A stretch of 64,000 nt of DNA, from contig NZ_WIAY01000003.1 of the NCBI RefSeq assembly GCF_009467805.1, forward strand, positions 310,001 through 374,000, written 5' to 3'. The notes beneath the pieces are model-generated. The model saw only the letters and a program-made list of their open reading frames with translations. It was not told the origin of the DNA and searched no databases. Origin of the DNA: Stenotrophomonas nematodicola (GTDB lineage Bacteria; Pseudomonadota; Gammaproteobacteria; Xanthomonadales; Xanthomonadaceae). Of this stretch, positions 38,161 to 46,630 are shown piece by piece. Made by a program: the position numbers and the translations under genes. Positions within the stretch are counted from its first letter, which is position 1; each line of letters starts with the position of its first letter.

Positions 38161-38588
38161 TCGCCTACGTGATCCTCGACGCCGCCGTGCGCCCCGACAC
38201 GCCCGAGGCGTTGTTGCGCTTTGCCCCCCCGGCCAGCTACCGCTCACTGTTCCTGGGCACTCCCGATGCGACGGCCTCCACCTCCGGGCCGTGGCTGCTC
38301 GCACCCGCCGATGCGCCGCAGCTCGCACAGTGGTTGGCCGAGGTAGAGCGCCAGCACCCCAACGGCATCACCCTGTTGACCAGCATGCGCCCCTTCGAGA
38401 CGGTGTTCGCGCACCTGCAGAGGCTGCTCACGCTGCGCCTCCCCGGCGGCGGTGCGGGCCTGCTGCGCTACTACGACCCGCGCGTGATGGAGCAGCTGCA
38501 CCGGGTGCTCACCGCCGAGCAACGGCATGCCCTGTTTGCGCCGTTCACCGGCTGGCGCACCTGCCGCGGGCAATACCTGCCGGAGTGA
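38157..38588 (+). CDS. DUF4123 T6SS adaptor/chaperone
   Basis: The 143-residue protein matches DUF4123 (also called Tap or TEC), a chaperone family that loads a specific effector on its VgrG or PAAR carrier. Recognisable parts are AYVILDAAVRP at the N terminus, GPWLLAPADAPQLAQWL, the middle LTSMRPFETVFAHLQRLL, and LLRYYDPRVMEQLHRVL. It is translationally coupled to the PAAR gene. Effectors normally lie just downstream; here a small secreted protein follows and no obvious toxin gene, so the cargo may be that product or the TseT-like toxin encoded 8 kb away. Confidence 0.85.
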   Translation: MIAYVILDAAVRPDTPEALLRFAPPASYRSLFLGTPDATASTSGPWLLAPADAPQLAQWLAEVERQHPNGITLLTSMRPFETVFAHLQRLLTLRLPGGGAGLLRYYDPRVMEQLHRVLTAEQRHALFAPFTGWRTCRGQYLPE

Positions 38589-38655
38589 GGGAGCGCGCAC
38601 GTGCACACCGGGTGCGGCAGAATGGACCCACCATCTGCGCGCCAAGGAAGGAAAC

Positions 38656-39129
38656 GTGCTGCCTGTAACGTCCTGGCACCTTGCATGGCTTGTCGTGTTG
38701 CCGGCGATGGCAGCGGCCACTCCGGCGCGCGTGCCGCTGGCCTGCGCCGGCGACTTCGCCCGCGCCTGGGCCGACACCGCCGCGCAACTCACCGATGGTG
38801 AACAAGCCACCACACTCGTGGATGCGCTGTTGTGCCGCCCCGACAGCGAAGGCGCGCAGGACTATCTGAGAGCGCATGGAGCGGGTGCCGCACCCGCGGG
38901 GCCAGATGCCCCCGCACGCCCTGCCAACGCGGTGCCCCTGCCCACCCTGCAGGCCACGCATGCGGAGGCGATTGCCGCCCATCTCCGCCCTGCGGAGGCG
39001 CCGGTGGCACCGGAAACCCGCGATATCCACCTGGCCGTGCGCGCGGCGGGCTGCGCGGACAGCTACCAGCTGGTCTACACCGGCCACAACGACTGGCGGC
39101 TGGCAGGCTACGTGAGCGCCTGCCATTGA
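38656..39129 (+). CDS. Small secreted protein, possible T6SS immunity factor or cargo
   Basis: The 157-residue precursor has a signal peptide (WHLAWLVVLPAMAAATPA) and a mature part with three or four cysteines (ACAGDF, LLCRPD, GCADSYQ, VSACH) and a C-terminal beta-like segment YQLVYTGHNDWRLAGYVSACH-type, quoted here only as YTGHNDWRLAGY. I recognise no family. It follows the PAAR-DUF4123 pair by 67 bases on the same strand, a position normally used by effector or immunity genes, and its periplasmic location fits an immunity protein. The start is GTG at 38656 with AAGGAAGG upstream. Confidence 0.6.
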   Translation: MLPVTSWHLAWLVVLPAMAAATPARVPLACAGDFARAWADTAAQLTDGEQATTLVDALLCRPDSEGAQDYLRAHGAGAAPAGPDAPARPANAVPLPTLQATHAEAIAAHLRPAEAPVAPETRDIHLAVRAAGCADSYQLVYTGHNDWRLAGYVSACH

Positions 39130-39134
39130 TGCAG

Positions 39135-39161
39135 GGGCGCGCAGTGACCCACTGCGCGCCC
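39135..39161. terminator. Hairpin between converging genes
   Basis: A perfect 12-base GC-rich stem (GGGCGCGCAGTG with CACTGCGCGCCC) closes on a 3-base loop between the secreted-protein gene and the convergent YncE-like gene. No T run follows, so it is probably a bidirectional terminator of moderate strength. Confidence 0.6.
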
Positions 39162-39175
39162 GATACCCGAAGGCG

Positions 39176-40318
39176 TCAGAGCGCGATGCGCGCCACGCTC
39201 TCCCGGCTGCCCTCGGCATCCTTGTCGCCGTTCTTGATGGTTACGTACAGCACGTTCTTCTTGGCATCCAGCGCCAGGCTGTTCGGATGCGTCGGCACCG
39301 AGTACGTTTTCAGCAGCTTGTAGTTATCGCTGTTGTAGGCCGTCACCGTGCCCGCTTCGCGGTTGGTCACGTACAGGCGCTTGCGCTTGGCATCCAGCAG
39401 AATGCCGAGCGGACCGGCGTCGGTGGGGATGCTGGCCAGCTCCTTGCCGGTGGCGCGATCCAGCACCAGCACACGGTTGCCCGGGTGCTTGGACGCAAAG
39501 CCCGAGCTGCTGGCCTGGTACTTGCGGATCATCGCCGAGCCCTGGTCGGTAACGAACAGGCGCTTGCCGGCGGGGTCCAGCGCGATGTTCATCGGCTGCT
39601 CGGCACTGATCGGGAAGCGCTGCTCCACCATGCCGCTGTCGGTGCCCACCACCACCAGCTCGGCCAGCAGGTTGGAGGTGTACACGCGCTTGCCCTTGGC
39701 ATCCAGCGCCAGGCCCGGTGCCTTGGCATTACCCAGGCCCGGAATGGTGTCGATCACCTTCAGCGACTGCGTATCCACCACGAACAGCACGCTGCCCTCG
39801 CCCGAGTGGCCGGTCACGTACAGGCGGTTGGCCGGGCCATCCACCACCAGTTCGCGCAGGTCGTGGGTGTAGGCGGCCTTGCCATCCTTGCCCACCTTCT
39901 TCTCCATCAACTGCACAATGCCCAGCACCCTGTGCGTAGCCGTATCAAGCACGGTGACCGAGGTATCCACGGTGTTGCCGAGGTAAAGGCGGTTGTTGGC
40001 GTCGTCCAGCACCATGCCGAACGGCTTGCGCTCCAGCGGGATCTGGGCCTCAAGCTCGAGGTTGGTGGGGTCCAGCAGCAGCAGCTGCGGCTGGCCGGCG
40101 GTATCGCCGAAGCCACCGGACGAGGCCACATACACCACATCCACCTTGGGGCTGTAGGCCAGTTCATACAGGCCCTTGGCAACGGCCTTGCGCTGAGTGG
40201 CCGCTTCGGTGCTGGCCGGCGTGGCGGCCTCGCCCAGCGCAAAGGCCGACGGAGCGCACAGCGAAAGGCTGACGGCGAGGGCCAACGTGGCCGAACGGAG
40301 CAGGGAACGAGGGTGCAT
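39176..40318 (-). CDS. YncE-like periplasmic seven-bladed beta-propeller protein
   Basis: The 380-residue precursor has a signal peptide (MHPRSLLRSATLALAVSLSLC, ending SAFALG) and a WD40-like propeller made of repeats such as NRLYLGNTVDTSVTVLDTAT, NRLYVTGHSGEGSVLFVVD and KRLYVTNREAGTVTAYNSD (first repeat quoted at its limit). This matches E. coli YncE, an iron-responsive periplasmic protein of unproven function that can bind DNA. Blades cover about residues 45-375. The start at 40318 gives the signal peptide; GGACGC-type sequence precedes it weakly. It is divergent from the KAP NTPase gene across 291 bases. Confidence 0.85.
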   Translation of the reverse strand: MHPRSLLRSATLALAVSLSLCAPSAFALGEAATPASTEAATQRKAVAKGLYELAYSPKVDVVYVASSGGFGDTAGQPQLLLLDPTNLELEAQIPLERKPFGMVLDDANNRLYLGNTVDTSVTVLDTATHRVLGIVQLMEKKVGKDGKAAYTHDLRELVVDGPANRLYVTGHSGEGSVLFVVDTQSLKVIDTIPGLGNAKAPGLALDAKGKRVYTSNLLAELVVVGTDSGMVEQRFPISAEQPMNIALDPAGKRLFVTDQGSAMIRKYQASSSGFASKHPGNRVLVLDRATGKELASIPTDAGPLGILLDAKRKRLYVTNREAGTVTAYNSDNYKLLKTYSVPTHPNSLALDAKKNVLYVTIKNGDKDAEGSRESVARIAL

Positions 40319-40609
40319 GCAAGCGTCCTTTGTAAAAGGCAGGAAGAGAAGTCCTTGGCTCGCACGGCCGCGTGATGCGGCCAACCCGACAGTGGAAACA
40401 GGCGGATAGGCTGGCTGACATCAGGATGGTAACAGGAAGGCGAACCCTGCCGCAGACCCCTCCCCGCTCATGCCCCGATCGACGTGGTCCGACGCCGCCG
40501 GCCGGGTGTCAGGATGCTGCAGAATCAGCGCGAGTAGCGTTCAATACCGGGTCGGCATGGCGTCTCCCGCCGACGGCGCGACCTGCACCCATCAAAGGAC
40601 TGACACCTG

Positions 40610-42133
40610 ATGAACTCACCATCCTTGAGGAAGCTCGATCTCCCTTCAATCGACCCGAACGACCCCTGGAAGGATGATGTACTCGGCCGCCAGCACTTCG
40701 GCCAGACCCTTTCGGACATGATCGAAGGGATCTCGCAGCCGTACGTGATCTCCCTGAAGGGTGAGTGGGGAAGCGGCAAGTCGGTGTTCCTCCGACGGTT
40801 GGAAGCCGAGCTGCAAGGCCGTGCACCGCGGGTCCCGGTGATCCTTGTGGACGCATGGAAGTACGACTATTACGAAGATCCCCTGTACGCACTGATTTCC
40901 GCAGTCGAGCAGCGGCTTCTTGCTGACAAAAGCACCGACGAGGCGGAGTTTTCAGCTGCCAAACAAGCCGGCGAGTGGATGTACGAGTATGCCGGCAAGA
41001 TCATCGCCCCACTGGCCAAGATCGCAGGCGCCACCGCTGATGTATTTACCGCAGGCACTGCCTCCAAATTTGCAGACGGCGCCGGCGAACTGGGCCAGGC
41101 ACTGTTCAACGCCAACCGGGAAAAGCGCAACGCCCACCAGAGCCTGTGCAAGGCACTTGAGGATGCCCGGGACAGGTTGCTCAGGCTCGACCGCGATGGC
41201 GTCTCCCGGTCGACGCACGGCCAGAAGGTCGTCGTCATCATCGATGAGCTTGACCGATGCCGGCCCGACTATGCCATCCGCCTCCTCGAGCGGGTCAAGC
41301 ACTTCTTTGATCTACGCGGCTACCTCTTCGTGATCGCCATTGATGGTGACAACCTGCAGGAAGCCGTGAGGAGTCTGTACGGCCCGACGGTTGACGGTGA
41401 GCGCTATCTGCGCAAGTTCTTCGACCTGGAGATGTACCTGCCTGCGCCGGACAACATGTCCTTCAACCGGATGCTGCGACAGTCGTTCGGGATGCTCGAC
41501 TCGGCCGATCTTCCCGATGCGGAGTGGCCAAGCGTGCTTTCAAACATCACCCAAGCGCCCCTTCTGGACGGGGATGATCGCCGTGCCCAGGCGCAACTGG
41601 AGGCGAGTGCCTACTTCGAGCACATCGCCAATGCGTTCAACCTCAAACTGAGAGACCAGGCGCAGGCCTTCTCACGCATGCACGCAGCAGTTGCAGCATT
41701 GGGAAAACGCCCAAGCTTCATGCCGATAGCAGCCGCCTTCATCGTCTGCCTTCGCTACATCGACTACCCCAGCTACGAAGCCTGGCGAACTACAGGCAAG
41801 GTGCCTGGCATCGAAGGCATGAAAGCGGATTGCGCCTGGGCCGCCGTGCTCTCCAGCTACAATCCAGTCGTGTCGCATGCCCTGAGAACATATCTGGCAC
41901 TCGCTTCACAGGGATCAAAGCAGATGATAGATCAGAGCATGCGAATCGCATTCAAAGAGAATGCGGCCGCTCAGGAGGTGGTGCGCCGACTCCCCAAGGA
42001 CACGGACATCTGGCCACTCCTGCTGAAAGAGTCTCATCGCGAGATATTTTCTCTGACGCAGACGTTCTTCAACGAGCATCTGCTGCACAAGGCCGTCCCT
42101 GCAATCGAGTCACCCAAGTCAATCGATCAGTGA
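40610..42133 (+). CDS. KAP family P-loop NTPase
   Basis: The 507-residue protein is a KAP NTPase: Walker A GEWGSGKSVFL at about residue 51, the DAWKYDYYEDPL block, Walker B VVVIIDELDRCRPDYA (about residues 206-221), and IAIDGDNLQEAVRSLYG. A hydrophobic helical insert (residues 120-160, AGKIIAPLAKIAGATADVFTAG) may associate with membranes, as in KAP proteins that carry transmembrane segments between the Walker motifs. KAP NTPases occur in anti-phage islands and some, such as PifA, exclude phage. It is the first gene of the accessory island and stands alone. Confidence 0.88.
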   Translation: MNSPSLRKLDLPSIDPNDPWKDDVLGRQHFGQTLSDMIEGISQPYVISLKGEWGSGKSVFLRRLEAELQGRAPRVPVILVDAWKYDYYEDPLYALISAVEQRLLADKSTDEAEFSAAKQAGEWMYEYAGKIIAPLAKIAGATADVFTAGTASKFADGAGELGQALFNANREKRNAHQSLCKALEDARDRLLRLDRDGVSRSTHGQKVVVIIDELDRCRPDYAIRLLERVKHFFDLRGYLFVIAIDGDNLQEAVRSLYGPTVDGERYLRKFFDLEMYLPAPDNMSFNRMLRQSFGMLDSADLPDAEWPSVLSNITQAPLLDGDDRRAQAQLEASAYFEHIANAFNLKLRDQAQAFSRMHAAVAALGKRPSFMPIAAAFIVCLRYIDYPSYEAWRTTGKVPGIEGMKADCAWAAVLSSYNPVVSHALRTYLALASQGSKQMIDQSMRIAFKENAAAQEVVRRLPKDTDIWPLLLKESHREIFSLTQTFFNEHLLHKAVPAIESPKSIDQ

Positions 42134-42244
42134 GTGCTTCACCCTCAAATCATGTGAGCTCTCTTCCACCAGCAGGGGCTCTTGAGTGCTGCTCGATGAG
42201 ACGGAAAGCGGGGTGTGCGCGCAGTGCTCACATACAGAATCCGG

Positions 42245-42976
42245 CTAGATGCTCGGTGTGAGCGCAGGGAGTAGATCAAGCTCGTCCAGTCGCGCCTCAG
42301 TTCCATTTACCTGCTCGACAGCTGCGTGATCGGCAAGATCCAGCACTTCTGTTGAGAGGATCAGCGTGCCGCGACCGTGCCCTTCCAAGCGCGCCGCTTG
42401 TGGTAACTGGTCGGCGGATAGCGGCTTGTCCACGTAGCCCATCCATCCCAGGAAGTCGCGGTGTGGATACACCGAGCAATCAACGCTGTAGGTGACGAGC
42501 CTGCCAGCGATCAGCGCCTGTACGTTCGTTCTTGCATAGGTCACACGCGGGTCCGAACAGAGGGCCTTTAGAAGAGACCACACCATCTGACCTGGCGACT
42601 GATACACCGCCTCTATGCGGTAGATCGCCAACGCTACTTCACCGGATGCAGGCTGCACTACCAGCGCGACCTTCCCCCGCTCCTTCCAGAGCCGCTCTGT
42701 TCCCCCGTTGGTGAGAACTAGTCCAGTACTCCCAAGCGCATGAGCACCCGGATACTCCCTGTAGAAGGACTCGTCTGCCTTTTGGATCGACAAGAGCGTC
42801 GCCGCTGCGTCCCGAAAGCCAACAGGATGATCATTTGGACCGTCCGGCAGCACCCACCACTCTTCGAAATGAGGGTGCACCGAGGCCAGTCGGTCGATCC
42901 ATCCAGCTGCCTCCTGGTATGCCTCTGCCGCATCGAGGTGCATCGCGGGAAGACTGCACGTGAGTGTGATGTTCAT
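42245..42976 (-). CDS. Imm52-family immunity protein, copy 5 of 5
   Basis: The 243-residue protein belongs to the Imm52 family, which neutralises Tox-REase-5 toxins. Its C-terminal half has the block shared by all five copies (YPHRDFLGWMGYVDKPL, then AARLEGHGRGTLILSTEVLDL and AAVEQVNGTEARLDELDLLP). The N-terminal half (residues 1-120) is more divergent, with HPHFEEWWVLP. It is the gene farthest from the toxin gene, 13 bases downstream of copy 4. It uses ST instead of AT in the conserved LI.ATE segment. The start MNITLTCSLP at 42976 matches the other copies. Confidence 0.85.
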   Translation of the reverse strand: MNITLTCSLPAMHLDAAEAYQEAAGWIDRLASVHPHFEEWWVLPDGPNDHPVGFRDAAATLLSIQKADESFYREYPGAHALGSTGLVLTNGGTERLWKERGKVALVVQPASGEVALAIYRIEAVYQSPGQMVWSLLKALCSDPRVTYARTNVQALIAGRLVTYSVDCSVYPHRDFLGWMGYVDKPLSADQLPQAARLEGHGRGTLILSTEVLDLADHAAVEQVNGTEARLDELDLLPALTPSI

Positions 42977-42989
42977 GGTTGGAACAGCG

Positions 42990-43721
42990 CTAGAGACTCG
43001 AAGTGATAGCAGGGAGAAGGCCAAGCTCGGCAAGTCGGATCTCAACCCGGTTCATCTGCTCCACCGAACGGGCATTGAACAGATCTACATCTTCTGTCGC
43101 CATGATCATCGTTCCCCGCCCATGTCGTTCCACGCGGACCGCGTCAGGAACCTGGGATTCATCGACAGGTTGATCCACATAGCCCATCCAGCCCAGGAAC
43201 TCTCGATGCGGGAAGACGCCGCAGCGGAGGCTGTAGAGCCGTCGCTCTCTGCCCACGGCCTGCATGATGTTGGTTTGTGCCAGCGTGATCTTCGCATCTG
43301 CTGTCAACGCTTTGAGCGATGACCAGACCAACTCCGCCGCCCTCTCCTGAGCGACCTGGAGCCTGCCGATATCAAGTCGGATCTCGCCCGGACCCGGATT
43401 GATGGCGATGGCAACACTTCCTTTCGCTGCCCATTTTTCCTCGCCCTCAGCGTTTGCAAGCAGAATCCCGTTACTCGCGGACAGTGAAACCCCTGGATAC
43501 TTCGCTCGGAAGTCCCGCTCGTGCTGCACCATCAACTTGATCATGCCTTCGCGATCCTTAAACGCTATTGGTGAGCCTCTCGCATGGTTCGGCACAGACC
43601 ACCACTTTCCGAATTCGCCAGTAACAGAAGAAAGACGGCTTAGGACATCTCCGGCATGTTCGTATAGGTACTTGGCCTCAAGAACCTGCGGTCTCATCTT
43701 GCATCGAATGGTTGCCTTCAT
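42990..43721 (-). CDS. Imm52-family immunity protein, copy 4 of 5
   Basis: The 243-residue protein shares the Imm52 C-terminal block (FPHREFLGWMGYVDQPV, RVERHGRGTMIMATEDVDL, and NRVEIRLAELGLLPAITSSL). The N-terminal half differs from the other copies: it begins MKATIRCKMRPQVLEAKYLYEH instead of MNITL (quoted to its 20-residue limit: MKATIRCKMRPQVLEAKYLY). The product FGKWWSVP keeps the shared WW. This copy ends LPAITSSL. It lies 3 bases downstream of copy 3. The divergent N terminus may set specificity for a different toxin variant. Confidence 0.85.
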   Translation of the reverse strand: MKATIRCKMRPQVLEAKYLYEHAGDVLSRLSSVTGEFGKWWSVPNHARGSPIAFKDREGMIKLMVQHERDFRAKYPGVSLSASNGILLANAEGEEKWAAKGSVAIAINPGPGEIRLDIGRLQVAQERAAELVWSSLKALTADAKITLAQTNIMQAVGRERRLYSLRCGVFPHREFLGWMGYVDQPVDESQVPDAVRVERHGRGTMIMATEDVDLFNARSVEQMNRVEIRLAELGLLPAITSSL

Positions 43722-43724
43722 GAC

Positions 43725-44414
43725 CTACTTCAACGATCCACGCACAACAGGCAGAAGACCCAACTCAGCAAGTCCAATCTCAGTTCTGTTTGCCTGCTCA
43801 ACCGCCGCGCGATCACCCAGGCCCAGGGCTTCGGTTGCAAGAATGAGCGTGCCGCGACCGTGTCGCTCTAGGCGAGCCGCCTGAGGCAGCTGGTCGGCCG
43901 CGAGTGGCGCGTCTACATACCCCATCCACCCCAGATACTCCCGGTGACGGAACACACGTCGGTCGCCGCTGTACGTCATGATGCTACCGGCCACCTTCTG
44001 CAGAACATTTGTCTGCGCGAAGGTCACACGCGAGTTGGACGTCAGGCCTTGGAGGAGGCTCCAGACCAGCGTCGTCGGCGTTGGATAGAGCTCCTGGAGG
44101 CGACCGAGTCCGAGCCTCAGGATGCCGCTGCCGGGGTGAATCGCAAGGGAGACCTTTCCACGCTTCGCCCACTCTGCGTCTGTGGCAGCATTGGTCAGGT
44201 GGATAGCGGTGTTCGCCTTCTGAATGTGGGCGACCATCGGCACTCGTTGGGCCAATGGGATGGCGTTATCTCGTGGACCTCGCGGAACCGTCCACCATGC
44301 CTCAAAGTCCGGATGTGTTCTGGCGATGCGCGCCACCCACGTGGATGCGTCCTCCCACATTTGCGCGGCGGTCAGGTCGTTGGGTGGGGAGTGGCAGACC
44401 AACGTGATGTTCAC
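43725..44414 (-). CDS. Imm52-family immunity protein, copy 3 of 5
   Basis: The 229-residue protein is a shorter Imm52 member: it lacks about 14 residues in the middle, where other copies read Y(P)NA..L..G(L/I)LLTN. It keeps HPDFEAWWTVP in the N-terminal half and FRHREYLGWMGYVDAPL, AARLERHGRGTLILATEALGL and EIGLAELGLLPV in the C-terminal half. In place of PHRE it has RHRE. It lies 52 bases downstream of copy 2, the largest gap in the array, and that gap could hold an internal promoter or a remnant. Confidence 0.85.
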   Translation of the reverse strand: MNITLVCHSPPNDLTAAQMWEDASTWVARIARTHPDFEAWWTVPRGPRDNAIPLAQRVPMVAHIQKANTAIHLTNAATDAEWAKRGKVSLAIHPGSGILRLGLGRLQELYPTPTTLVWSLLQGLTSNSRVTFAQTNVLQKVAGSIMTYSGDRRVFRHREYLGWMGYVDAPLAADQLPQAARLERHGRGTLILATEALGLGDRAAVEQANRTEIGLAELGLLPVVRGSLK

Positions 44415-44466
44415 GGGTGCAGAAGCGATGGGACAGCATCGCGGCCAGCAATGAGCCCTACCGAGC

Positions 44467-45201
44467 TCATGACAGCCGCGGATCCGTCACAGGAAGGAGC
44501 CCAAGTTCGGCAAGCCGTATCTCGACACGGTTTACCTGCTCCACGGCCGCAGAACTGGACAGGTCCAGCAAGTCAGTGGCGAGGATGAGGGTGCCCTCGC
44601 CAAGCCGCTCCACCCGCGAGGCTTCTGGCAACTGCGCTGGCAGTAGCGCTTGATCCACGTACCCCATCCAGCCAAGGAACTCTCGATGCGGATAGACACC
44701 ACGATGCATGCTGTAGACCAGCGACCTCCCATCAACACGCTCGTGAACATCCGTTTTCGCATACGTTACCCGCGAATCTGATGAAAGCGCCTTCAACAGT
44801 GACCAGACCACTTCACCCACCGGAGCGAGTACTCGCTCCGCTCCGTAGACAGAGAACGTCACCTCGCCCATTGCCGGCTGAACAGACAGGGTAATCCTCC
44901 CCCGCTTCCGCCACTGGATCTCGCTGTTGGCATTGGTGAGCACGAGGCCTGTACTTCCTCTATCTGCAAGCGTCGGAAATTCCGCACGATGCTTTGCAGT
45001 CATCGCCTTGATAAAGGAAATGATTGCGTTCAGGTCATGGAATTCGACGAAGGGAACCTTGGGTGCGTACGGAAGCTTCCACCAACGCCTTAGATCCGGA
45101 TGCACCGAGGAGATCCGCGAGATGCAACGTGCAGCCTGTTCGTACACCTGAACTGGGGTGAAGCTCATGTTCGGCGTCGCACACATGAGCGTTATGTTCA
45201 T
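44467..45201 (-). CDS. Imm52-family immunity protein, copy 2 of 5
   Basis: The 244-residue Imm52 protein has HPDLRRWWKLP in its N-terminal half, GSTGLVLTNANSEIQWRKRG in the middle (quoted at 20 residues) and the C-terminal block YPHREFLGWMGYVDQAL, RVERLGEGTLILATDLLDL, and EIRLAELGLLPVTDPRLS. Its ATG overlaps the stop of copy 1 by 4 bases (ATGA), so the two are translationally coupled. Among the five copies it is most like copy 5 in the N-terminal half (both begin MNITLMC or MNITLTC and have STGLVLTN). Confidence 0.86.
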   Translation of the reverse strand: MNITLMCATPNMSFTPVQVYEQAARCISRISSVHPDLRRWWKLPYAPKVPFVEFHDLNAIISFIKAMTAKHRAEFPTLADRGSTGLVLTNANSEIQWRKRGRITLSVQPAMGEVTFSVYGAERVLAPVGEVVWSLLKALSSDSRVTYAKTDVHERVDGRSLVYSMHRGVYPHREFLGWMGYVDQALLPAQLPEASRVERLGEGTLILATDLLDLSSSAAVEQVNRVEIRLAELGLLPVTDPRLS

Positions 45202-45932
45202 AGAAGCCGTGAATCCGTAACAGGCAACAGCCCAAGTTCAGCCAGACGTATCTCCACGCGATTGGCCTGCTCTACGGCGCTTGCGTCGAACAAGTCGAGG
45301 TTCTCTGTTGCCATGATCAGCGTGCCCTCACCAGCATGTTCCATGCGGGCGGCCTCTGGAATCTGGTCGGCGGTGAGCCGCCGACTCACATAGCCCATCC
45401 AGCCCAGGAACTCTCTGTGCGGAAAGGCGCTGCAGTGGAGGCTGTAGAGCTTTCTCTCCCTGCCCCAGCCCTGCTGGACATTGGTGTTCACAAAGTTGAC
45501 CCTCGAATCGTGCGCTAGTGCACGTAGTGAGGCCCATAACAGTTCAGTCGGCGAGGGAATGACCTCTTCAATACGACAGATCTCCAGCCGCACCTTTCCG
45601 GGTCCTGGATTGATGGCAAGAGAGACCCTGCCGCGCGCCAACCACTCTGCCTCGCTCGTGACGTTGGTGAGCAGGACACCACTGTTGAGTAGAGGCGACG
45701 CGTTGGGATACAGGTGCTGGAACGAGTCCTTGTTTGCCTGGATCAAGGCTGTCATCCCTACCCTATCGTCAAATGCAATTCTTGCATCGGAGGGCTTGCT
45801 CAGCATTGACCACCATTTGAGGAACGCAGGATGGGCAGATGCCAAGCGCCTTATTGTTTCGGCCGCCCGATCATACGTCTCAGATGCAGTAAGCAGCTCT
45901 GGGGCCGCCCTGCTCGTCAGTGATATGTTCAT
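45198..45932 (-). CDS. Imm52-family immunity protein, copy 1 of 5 (next to toxin)
   Basis: The 244-residue Imm52 protein is directly downstream of the toxin gene and its ATG overlaps the toxin stop by 4 bases. It is therefore the most likely cognate immunity factor for the TseT-like nuclease. It has HPAFLKWWSML in the N-terminal half and FPHREFLGWMGYVSRRL, ARMEHAGEGTLIMATENLDL and EIRLAELGLLPVTDSRLL in the C-terminal half. In the position of VD after GWMGY it has VS. It is coupled to copy 2 by another ATGA overlap. Confidence 0.88.
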   Translation of the reverse strand: MNISLTSRAAPELLTASETYDRAAETIRRLASAHPAFLKWWSMLSKPSDARIAFDDRVGMTALIQANKDSFQHLYPNASPLLNSGVLLTNVTSEAEWLARGRVSLAINPGPGKVRLEICRIEEVIPSPTELLWASLRALAHDSRVNFVNTNVQQGWGRERKLYSLHCSAFPHREFLGWMGYVSRRLTADQIPEAARMEHAGEGTLIMATENLDLFDASAVEQANRVEIRLAELGLLPVTDSRLL

Positions 45933-46630
45933 AGAACTTCACCCTGCATGTATGGGGTCAGCCGTGCGTGTTCAGGCGGAATTCCGAGTTGAAGAGCAAC
46001 CTCGTAGCAGATTGCCTGCATAAAATGCCACTCGAGACTGCCCTGTGGATGCGCACCTGCTACGGCGGCATTCTGCGCTTCGAACTGAACTGGCCATGCC
46101 TCGATTTCGGGTCGCATAAACTCCTTCTTGTACGCCCCATCCGCGTTGAATACGTGTCCGTAGTTCGCCTTGGTCTCGATGACAGTGCACTTTTTGCGCC
46201 AGAACCCATCAAACGCGACCCCACCGAACATCCACTCCAACGTCGTGTACTTCCCGCCTGTGCCAAAGAAGTCCTTAAGCATCGACAGCTCGATGTTGAC
46301 GATGCTGTTCGAGTTGTCTCCAGCCCTCACGTAGCCAAACCGCTCCGGCCCCGCGTGCAGATTCGCGACGTAGAGCTGGTAGTCGTAGTTGATGCGGTTG
46401 CTCTTGGCGATGTACCGCGGGGTGGGCGGCGGCCCGATCCGTCCGTTGATCAGCAGGCACTGGTCGCAGTCGGCGTCATCGGACACCTCCGAGCAATCCG
46501 CCTCGCGCGCGCGGGTGCCGGGCCGATCCTTCACGGTCTCCTTGATGCCCATCGCTGCCGCCGCTGCGGCAGCCGCTTTGCCGAGCAGCTCAAGCACTTT
46601 TCCCACGGCGGGTGCCGGCGTGGCTGCCAT
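45929..46630 (-). CDS. Tox-REase-5 domain toxin (TseT-like T6SS nuclease effector)
   Basis: The 233-residue protein has an Ala-rich N-terminal helix (residues 1-35), a Cys-rich segment (DCSEVSDDADCDQCLLINGRIG, quoted in parts: DCSEVSDD, ADCDQC) and a Tox-REase-5 domain (about 65-180). The domain has YDYQLYVANL at its start and the nuclease core EWMFGGVAFDGFWRKKC followed by TVIETKANYGHVFN, where FDG and ETK supply the PD-(D/E)xK acidic and lysine residues. This family includes P. aeruginosa TseT, a DNase delivered by T6SS with Imm52 immunity. It has no PAAR, VgrG or signal peptide. Five Imm52 genes follow. Confidence 0.88.
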   Translation of the reverse strand: MAATPAPAVGKVLELLGKAAAAAAAAMGIKETVKDRPGTRAREADCSEVSDDADCDQCLLINGRIGPPPTPRYIAKSNRINYDYQLYVANLHAGPERFGYVRAGDNSNSIVNIELSMLKDFFGTGGKYTTLEWMFGGVAFDGFWRKKCTVIETKANYGHVFNADGAYKKEFMRPEIEAWPVQFEAQNAAVAGAHPQGSLEWHFMQAICYEVALQLGIPPEHARLTPYMQGEVL

